From NCBI GenBank assembly GCA_003164075.1, contig PLRZ01000170.1:50405-55697 (forward strand): a stretch of 5,293 bases of DNA. Direction: 5' to 3'. Source of the stretch: Bryobacterales bacterium. GTDB lineage: Bacteria > Acidobacteriota > Terriglobia > Bryobacterales > Bryobacteraceae. Shown one piece after another: positions 1 through 5,293 of the stretch; within the stretch, counting starts at the first letter, position 1; each line of letters begins with the position of its first letter. The position numbers were made by a program, and so were the translations under genes. The notes beneath the pieces are model-generated. The model made no database searches, was not told the origin of the DNA, and worked only from the letters and a program-made list of their open reading frames with translations.

Positions 1-90
1 ATTCCACGGGACTTGTTACCGAGCCCGGCCCAGAGGGCACCCCGCCAGGGAGCGGTCTTGCCGTTACGAGCCGGAGTTTCATGACAGAAA
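1..90. other. Flank downstream of the kinase; no gene can be called
   Basis: On the minus strand an ATG at 82-80, 8 nt after the kinase stop, opens a frame to the window edge (starting MKLRLVTARP), but there is no Shine-Dalgarno and no recognisable motif. On the plus strand, two frames are also open from the window edge, ending at 84 and 98, and either could be the tail of a convergent gene. GC at third codon positions is about 60% in all three, so composition does not discriminate. No strong hairpin plus T-run terminator is seen. Confidence 0.3.
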
Positions 91-3000
91 CTAGTTAGGC
101 GTCACGCGGAAATCCTGCAGCCCGATTTCATCGCCGCCCGCAAGATGGAAGCCGAATCTGCCGTGCGCCGTTCCCGGCACGTCCCACTTATCCAGCTCCG
201 ACCAGTCTCCCCGCAACACACTGAGCACTACCGATTGTGGAGCGATCGCCAGGCTGATCCCCATGGGCTTCTTCTTATCCAGACCGTGCGGCAGCTTGAC
301 TTGCCCCGTCTTACTGCCGTTCCTTACTTCGTACCGCGTCAGGTTCTTATCGTCCAACTCATAAAGCAGGTAGTTCTTTTCGTCGCGGTAACCCGCTACC
401 CACTCTACGTGCCTGCCCTTCAACGACACCAGCGTGAACCGTACGGTTCCCTGCACGATATCCGGCGCCGCCAGTACATAGTCGCCGCCCTTGCGGGTGA
501 TCATGTTGGCCTGTTGGGTCCACCCACCGGCCTTCAACCAGTCGTCCAGTCCGAATGTGGGCGCCGCGGCTTTGGGCGGCGCCTTGGGAGTGGCGTCCAC
601 GTGCCGCAGCGTGATAGTGGCCGTGGCCGCACCGCCCGCGTTTACCTGGACCGCCGTCGCGGTGCTTACATATTGCGGCGCCGAGACACTCACCGTATAG
701 TGGCCCTCCAGCACCGTGACGCTGGAGCCCGTCACCTCCCGGTCCTGCGCCTCGCCGTCTTTCCGGATGCGCACGTGTGCATCCACGCCGGCCGGATTGA
801 TCTCGAAGCGCAACGTCCCGGTGACGGGTAGGGCCTCAAGCGCCCCCTGCAAATCCACCGTCTTCCCGCTCAAGAACGTCTGGTCGGACTGCAGCGGCTT
901 ATAATTGTCGCGCCGCAGGGTCACGGTATGGTGGCCCGGTTCGATGCCGGCCACCTGAAACTCTCCGTCGGGATGGGCCGTGCCCACGCGAATATTGTCC
1001 ACCAGCACGTCCGCGCCCGCCGGCGCATGGTGTACGGCCAGGATCGCCTTGGCCGGCGACAGGGTGAACGAAACCTTGGTCTCCACGCCCCGCTTGATAT
1101 CCACGGTCTGTTCCACCGGGGGTGCGAAGCCGTCCTTCTGTACGGTGACGGTCCACTTCTTGGGGAACAGGTACACCACCAGGCGGCCGCGGGTGGTGTC
1201 GCGCTTGTATTTCTGCCCGTCGAGATAGAGGTGCGCCTGGTCTTCATTGGTCTCCAGGAAGAGCACCCCGAGATTCTGCGAAGAGCCCAGCGACACATAC
1301 AACGTGGCCGATGGCTGCGACTCGAAAACCATCCTGTCGTGCTGGCTGGTTTCCGTGTCGAGCGCCAGTTCGTGCGTGCCCGGAGCCAGCCCCTGCAGCG
1401 GCAGCCCGTCGGCGGTCAAATTGCCCACCTGTTTGCCGTCCAAGGTGACCCGAGATCCGGCGGTGCCGCCGTAAATATGCGCGTCCGCGCCATAGTCGGC
1501 CACCACGAAGCAGCGCAGGTTTTTGGTATCGATGGGCCCGGCCAGCTTGGGCGCCACGCCCGGCGCGATCTCGATCGGAATGGATGCCGCCGAATCGCCG
1601 CTCTTCACCGACAGCACATGTTTGCCCGGACTCAAATTGGCCACCTGGGCGCCGCCATCCTGAATCTGCGCGGCAGGAGCGTCATCCAGGCTCACCGTCC
1701 CGTCCGATAAGTCGGTGAAGATGGCCACTCGCGGCGCCAGCGGCGCCAGTGTGAGGTTGATATCTGTGGACGCGCCCGGCCCCACGGTAAAGGGGACCGT
1801 AGCGTCCTGAAAGCCCGTCAATTGCGCCCCGGCCTGGTAATTGCCCGGAGCCAGTTCCAGCCGGCAGTTGGAGATCCCGCAAGTCTCGCCGTTGACCTTG
1901 ATTTCCGCGCCGAACGGTGCGGAGTTTATCACCATGGCGTACTTGGACGCCACGGGCACCGGCACCTTCTTACGATTGTGGGCGACGGTGACCACGAGGG
2001 CGATGAGCAGCAGCAACCCCGCCGCCGCGGCGGTCCCCACCAGCAGCGTCTTTTGCTGCGCGGCCATGGGCGGCCGAGGCACTACCGGAGCCGCGGGCGG
2101 CGCCGGAGGAAGCGGCGCCACAGCCTCCGTGGGCGGATTCCGAACAGGCGGCACGGGCGCGATTTCCTGGGGCGCCGGCGCCGGCGTCTGGGCCGCGGGC
2201 GCCGGAGGAACCGCCTCCGCGGCCGGAACCGGAGCGGGCGTCGCCGGCGTCACCGGCGCCGGGACCTCAATGGTCCGATCTTCCCGCAGCGAGACCAGCG
2301 GCGGCTCCGCGGTCGGCGCGGCGTTTGTCAGGGAAACCGCGGGCATGTTGGTGGCCGTGCGCGGTTGCTCGCGCGGCGCGATGCGCGCGGTCTGCCGCTG
2401 TTTTTCCGCCAGCGCGCGCTGCAACGTAGCCTGCAATTGTTGCAGCCGCGACTCGTTGGCATAGGCCCCCAGCCCCTGTGCGATCACCGCCGCGGCGCCG
2501 TCCAGATCGCCATCGGTCTGCATCCGGCGGGCCTGCGCCAGGCACCACGCGATGAAATCTTCCCGCTTGCGGTCCGCAATGCGGCTCGCCAGGCTCTGCG
2601 CCGGAGCGTGGGTCGGCTCCAGGTGCAGCACCTCCTGCACGATCGCGTCGGCCGCCTCCCAATCGGAATCCACCACCCGCCGCGCCTGCTCCAGCAGCGA
2701 GTTCACCAGCACCGTGCGAATTACGGTATTGCGCGAATCCAGGTTGTAGGCCTCCCGCAGGGCCGCCAGGGCGTCTTCCGAAGCGCCTTTTTCGCTGCAC
2801 TCCCGCGCCTGCGTTAGCCATTCCAGCGCCTGGGCGCCGCGCTCCTGAGTCTTGTTGACCAGCTTCTGCAGTTCCAGCAACTCCGGCTCGTTGGGGAACT
2901 CCGTCAGCGCGCTCTCCACGGTTTGCAGGGCGCGCTTGTAGTCGCCGCCCTCCAGATATTTATCCGCCTGCTCCACCCAGCGAGCCTTGGAATTCTCGTG

Positions 3001-4971
3001 CGCCTGCTGATCCCGCCGCTTGATCAGCCGCTGAATCTCAAACGGCAATCCCGGCTGCTTATCGTGGATCGATTTCAGGATCTGCCATTGATCCAGGGCG
3101 TCGTTGAACTGCCCGCGCTCTTCGAAAAAGCGCGCCTTGGCCACGATGGAATTCACCAGGTCCCGCTTATCGCGCACCAGCCGGATGGCGCGCTCGAAGT
3201 GCGATTCCCCGGGGTACAGCTTGAGCGCTTCTTCCAGGATGCCGGCGCGGCGATCCAGGTCGGCTTCCTCATCCACCCGCCGGTCGGTCTCGGCAATCAC
3301 CTGCGAGAGCTTCTGCCGCTGCCGCTCTTCCACGTCGAATTTGAGCGCCTGAAACAGCGCATGGCTGGGATATTTCGCCAGGTATTGCCGGCACACCGCC
3401 ATGGCCGCTTCGAAATTGTCGGCCGCCAGGTTGCGCCGCGCTTCCTCGTAGGAATTCTTCAGCGAGTTGTGCTCGGAGTGTACCTGGTTGTAGAAATTCT
3501 GGTACGTGCTGCTGCGCCCGGTGTCCGATTCCGGCAAGTCGCGATCCATCGATACCAGCACTTCCAGCTTGCTCAGGGCCTGCGTCACCTCGCCTTTTTC
3601 CCAGGCCTGCTGGGCGCCCTGGTAGAGGCGCGCTTTCTCCTCGCGGACGCGCGATACTTCGCTCTCGCGCCGTCCCACCTCGGCCAGAAGTCCCAACGCT
3701 TCGGTCTCGTTGGGCTTCATCTGCACCACGTTGTCCAACGCCTCGCGCGCCTGCCGGAAGGCGTTGTTTTCCAGGTGCTGTTTGGCCAGCTCGATCCACT
3801 CCGAGATCTTCTTTTCGCGGCGCTCCCGTTCCACCTGGGATTTCAGGGAGAGCGCGGCGGCATCGGTGGGATCCAGTTCCAACGCCTCTTGAATCTTCCG
3901 CAACGATAGCGGATATTCGGTGGCTTCAAAGAAACGGCGCGCGCTCTCCAGCATCTGGCGGATGCGGGTTTGCTTCACCGCCTGGTCCACCTGCCCGCGC
4001 AGCAGGGAAATTTCCTGGTCCAGGTGGCCTTCCGCTTCCAGTTCCGAGAGCACCTCGCTGGCGAACACGTAATCGCCCGCCTCGAAGCTCTTGGAGGCGC
4101 GCTCGAGCCGCGGCTTGATCTTGCTCGAGTCGAAGTAATCCAGCGGTTCGTTGCGCGACGCCTTTAGCAGCGCGTCGGCGAATTCGCGCATGTTGAAAAA
4201 GCGGTGCCACGGCTGTTTCGCCATGGCCTTGTGGACCACCTGGCTGATGGAGTAGCTGACCTCGTGGTTGATGGCGGAAACCGGCGGCGGACTGTGGTGC
4301 AGAATGGACTCCACCACCTCGCTCTCATTGGACCCCTGAAACGGGCGCCGCCGCGTGAGCGCTTCGTAAGTCACCACGCCCAGCGCAAACAGGTCCGACA
4401 ACGCGCTCGGCGGCTTCATCTGAAGCTGTTCCGGCGCGATATAAAAAAGCGTTCCCTTGAGGGTGGTCTTGGAGTGGCCGCTGGCCTCCCGCGCGATGCC
4501 GAAATCGATGATCTTCACCGAATTGTCGTCCATCACGAAGATGTTGCTGGGCTTGACGTCGCGGTGTACCAGCCCCTGTTCGTGCGCCGCATGCAGGCCG
4601 TGGGCCGCCTGGGTGATAATCTCCAGCACTCCCGCCACGCTGAGGCGCGGACTGCCATCCTTGATGAGCCGGTCGAGCGTCACGCCCGGCAGCAGCGGCA
4701 TCACGAAGAACGGCTTTTTCACGCCGTCCTGGTCAAACTCCCCGATGTCATAGATATTAATGACATTGGGGTGGACCATGGTGGCCAGGATGCTCCACTC
4801 TTTGTAAAACAGTTGCAGGGTCGCGGGATTGTCGATATCCAGGATGGTCTTGAGCGCAACTTCGCGCCTCATGAGCCGGTCGAGGGCCTTGTACACCACG
4901 CCCATGCCTCCGCGCCCGAGTACTTCCCGAAGTTCGTATCGCTCCTGGAGATTAGTCTTCTTCAACGCCAA
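91..4971 (-). CDS. Transmembrane Ser/Thr protein kinase with TPR-like scaffold, PEGA-domain chain and C-terminal lectin-like domain
   Basis: Likely a receptor kinase that phosphorylates Ser/Thr on cytoplasmic partners in response to an extracytoplasmic cue. Numbering is from the TTG at 4971 (1,626 aa). The kinase domain (about 12-272) has a complete catalytic set: Gly loop G19/G21/G24, ATP lysine K41, helix-C E58, HRD 136-138 with catalytic D138, K140 and N143, DFG 156-158, activation-loop T169/T170 and T174, APE 179-181, D193 and R257. It is an RD kinase and should be active. Residues about 289-859 hold roughly ten TPR-like helical hairpins. About 884-970 is a Pro/Ala-rich linker. A single membrane helix spans about 975-997. 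Six PEGA-like beta units follow at about 1011-1077, 1081-1140, 1152-1228, 1234-1306, 1309-1382 and 1384-1457; units 1 and 5 are the clearest and 2, 3 and 6 are weaker. Residues about 1473-1624 resemble a concanavalin/LamG or DUF1080-like beta sandwich. There is no ATG before the Gly loop. A TTG at 5019 would add 16 residues but lacks a visible RBS. The frame is intact, ending in TAG. Kinase identity is very secure; substrate and ligand are unknown. Confidence 0.95.
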   Translation of the reverse strand: MALKKTNLQERYELREVLGRGGMGVVYKALDRLMRREVALKTILDIDNPATLQLFYKEWSILATMVHPNVINIYDIGEFDQDGVKKPFFVMPLLPGVTLDRLIKDGSPRLSVAGVLEIITQAAHGLHAAHEQGLVHRDVKPSNIFVMDDNSVKIIDFGIAREASGHSKTTLKGTLFYIAPEQLQMKPPSALSDLFALGVVTYEALTRRRPFQGSNESEVVESILHHSPPPVSAINHEVSYSISQVVHKAMAKQPWHRFFNMREFADALLKASRNEPLDYFDSSKIKPRLERASKSFEAGDYVFASEVLSELEAEGHLDQEISLLRGQVDQAVKQTRIRQMLESARRFFEATEYPLSLRKIQEALELDPTDAAALSLKSQVERERREKKISEWIELAKQHLENNAFRQAREALDNVVQMKPNETEALGLLAEVGRRESEVSRVREEKARLYQGAQQAWEKGEVTQALSKLEVLVSMDRDLPESDTGRSSTYQNFYNQVHSEHNSLKNSYEEARRNLAADNFEAAMAVCRQYLAKYPSHALFQALKFDVEERQRQKLSQVIAETDRRVDEEADLDRRAGILEEALKLYPGESHFERAIRLVRDKRDLVNSIVAKARFFEERGQFNDALDQWQILKSIHDKQPGLPFEIQRLIKRRDQQAHENSKARWVEQADKYLEGGDYKRALQTVESALTEFPNEPELLELQKLVNKTQERGAQALEWLTQARECSEKGASEDALAALREAYNLDSRNTVIRTVLVNSLLEQARRVVDSDWEAADAIVQEVLHLEPTHAPAQSLASRIADRKREDFIAWCLAQARRMQTDGDLDGAAAVIAQGLGAYANESRLQQLQATLQRALAEKQRQTARIAPREQPRTATNMPAVSLTNAAPTAEPPLVSLREDRTIEVPAPVTPATPAPVPAAEAVPPAPAAQTPAPAPQEIAPVPPVRNPPTEAVAPLPPAPPAAPVVPRPPMAAQQKTLLVGTAAAAGLLLLIALVVTVAHNRKKVPVPVASKYAMVINSAPFGAEIKVNGETCGISNCRLELAPGNYQAGAQLTGFQDATVPFTVGPGASTDINLTLAPLAPRVAIFTDLSDGTVSLDDAPAAQIQDGGAQVANLSPGKHVLSVKSGDSAASIPIEIAPGVAPKLAGPIDTKNLRCFVVADYGADAHIYGGTAGSRVTLDGKQVGNLTADGLPLQGLAPGTHELALDTETSQHDRMVFESQPSATLYVSLGSSQNLGVLFLETNEDQAHLYLDGQKYKRDTTRGRLVVYLFPKKWTVTVQKDGFAPPVEQTVDIKRGVETKVSFTLSPAKAILAVHHAPAGADVLVDNIRVGTAHPDGEFQVAGIEPGHHTVTLRRDNYKPLQSDQTFLSGKTVDLQGALEALPVTGTLRFEINPAGVDAHVRIRKDGEAQDREVTGSSVTVLEGHYTVSVSAPQYVSTATAVQVNAGGAATATITLRHVDATPKAPPKAAAPTFGLDDWLKAGGWTQQANMITRKGGDYVLAAPDIVQGTVRFTLVSLKGRHVEWVAGYRDEKNYLLYELDDKNLTRYEVRNGSKTGQVKLPHGLDKKKPMGISLAIAPQSVVLSVLRGDWSELDKWDVPGTAHGRFGFHLAGGDEIGLQDFRVTPN

Positions 4972-4979
4972 AACGTAGA

Positions 4980-4985
4980 CCTCCC
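4980..4985 (-). promoter_or_regulatory. Ribosome binding site setting the kinase start
   Basis: The minus strand reads GGGAGG, a good anti-Shine-Dalgarno match, 8 nt before the TTG at 4971-4969. A second in-frame TTG at 4965 is 14 nt away, which is less favourable. The upstream TTG at 5019 has no comparable purine stretch before it. This motif is the reason for choosing 4971. Confidence 0.65.
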
Positions 4986-5030
4986 AACCGCGACTTGTGC
5001 TATATTTCCCAGCATACAATGCAACCTCAA
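4986..5030. promoter_or_regulatory. Divergent promoter region between kinase and PAAR genes
   Basis: This short stretch is visibly AT-richer than its surroundings and separates two divergent start sites, so transcription signals for both are expected in or near it. On the plus strand TATATT (5001-5006) and TACAAT (5015-5020) each match five of six bases of a sigma70 -10 box, but neither has a good -35 at normal spacing. On the minus strand TATAGC (5004-4999) could be a -10, with TTGAGG (5030-5025) a poorly spaced -35 (20 bp). The location is reasonable; the exact boxes are guesses, and the sigma factor is unknown. Confidence 0.3.
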
Positions 5031-5293
5031 TCGAGGCTCGGCGATAATTCCAGGGTGCCCGCGGACAATCATCATAAATGTCCGCGTTGCGCGCACGTTT
5101 GCGTGGGCCCGGCCGAGACGGGATCTCCCAACGTGAGCGTCAACAACCGTCCGGCGCTGCGCGTCAGCGACACTGGCTCCCACTCGCAATGTTGCGGACC
5201 CAATACGTGGGTGGCGGTGGCGGGCAGCCAGACGGTGTCGATCAACAACCTGCAAGCGCACCGTTTGAACGATCGCGACCAGCACTGCGGGGG
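5019..5293 (+). CDS. PAAR-repeat protein, 5' part only (contractile injection spike tip)
   Basis: The first 91 codons of a gene that leaves the window. PAAR proteins form the metal-stabilised cone on top of the VgrG spike in T6SS and related systems, and carry or recruit effectors. Two matched repeats lie 34 residues apart: residues 35-51 (GSPNVSVNN, then A46, R48, D51) and 69-85 (GSQTVSINN, then A80, R82, D85). They are followed by H89-C90-G91, as expected near the C-terminal metal site of this fold. Between them lies a CCGPNTW stretch (58-64). The N-terminus is rich in His/Cys (H18, H19, C21, C24, H26, C28). Family members are often about 90-110 aa, so one more short segment or an effector extension may follow. 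The ATG at 5019 has no clear Shine-Dalgarno; a GTG at 5055 would remove 12 poorly conserved residues and keep all motifs. It diverges from the kinase gene. The family call is strong; assignment to T6SS, rather than an extracellular injection system, is not possible from this fragment. Confidence 0.85.
   Translation, partial: MQPQSRLGDNSRVPADNHHKCPRCAHVCVGPAETGSPNVSVNNRPALRVSDTGSHSQCCGPNTWVAVAGSQTVSINNLQAHRLNDRDQHCG

Noticed and set aside
28..38. Small hairpin GCCC-AGA-GGGC downstream of the kinase
   Set aside because: Four-base stem without a following T-run; too weak to call a terminator.
2170..2262. GC-rich palindromic runs of GGCGCC/GCCGGC type
   Set aside because: Explained by repeated Ala-Pro codons of the linker inside the kinase gene; no reason to call them regulatory or a mobile repeat.
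1822..2817. Long plus-strand open frame (331 codons, very Arg/Gly-rich) antisense to the kinase
   Set aside because: It is the mirror of the Ala/Pro-rich and TPR coding region, with extreme Arg content and no domain pattern. High GC removes stops from the opposite strand.
2923..3909. Plus-strand open frame of 328 codons
   Set aside because: Lies wholly antisense to the TPR region, whose frame is clearly real; composition is that of a shadow and no RBS or motif was seen.
4204..5136. Plus-strand open frame of 310 codons opposite the kinase domain
   Set aside because: Antisense to the unmistakable kinase catalytic motifs and running through the divergent region into the PAAR gene in another frame; no recognisable protein features.
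4962..5285. Minus-strand open frame of 107 codons opposite the PAAR gene
   Set aside because: The plus strand here encodes a clear PAAR repeat pattern, and this frame also overlaps the kinase start in a different phase.

Overview
This is a GC-rich window dominated by one very large gene on the minus strand, with the 5' end of a second gene diverging from it on the plus strand at the right edge. The big gene encodes a receptor-type Ser/Thr protein kinase of about 1,626 residues. The architecture is an N-terminal kinase, a long TPR-like region, a Pro/Ala-rich linker, one membrane helix, a chain of PEGA-type beta domains, and a C-terminal lectin-like beta domain. This build and the base composition suggest a soil bacterium with many eukaryote-like kinases, most likely Acidobacteriota (Solibacter/Bryobacter type), with Myxococcota or Planctomycetota as alternatives. 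That placement is inference from style; no phylogenetic marker is present.

Layout: bases 1-90 are a short flank with no gene that can be called. Bases 91-4971 (minus) are the kinase, whose start is best placed at a TTG codon preceded by a strong Shine-Dalgarno sequence. Bases 4972-5018 form a short AT-richer divergent intergenic region that must hold the control signals of both genes. Bases 5019-5293 (plus) are the first 91 codons of a PAAR-repeat protein that runs off the window. This class caps the spike of type VI secretion systems (T6SS) and related contractile injection systems.

The pairing is the most interesting aspect. A transmembrane Ser/Thr kinase with a large extracytoplasmic sensor is transcribed back to back with a contractile-injection spike-tip protein. 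In the known threonine-phosphorylation pathway of T6SS, a membrane kinase (PpkA) with a periplasmic sensor region controls firing. The kinase here has the same gross topology but a different sensor (PEGA chain plus lectin-like cap) and a large cytoplasmic TPR scaffold. A functional link is a hypothesis resting on adjacency. No RNA genes, mobile elements, CRISPR arrays or convincing terminators were seen.
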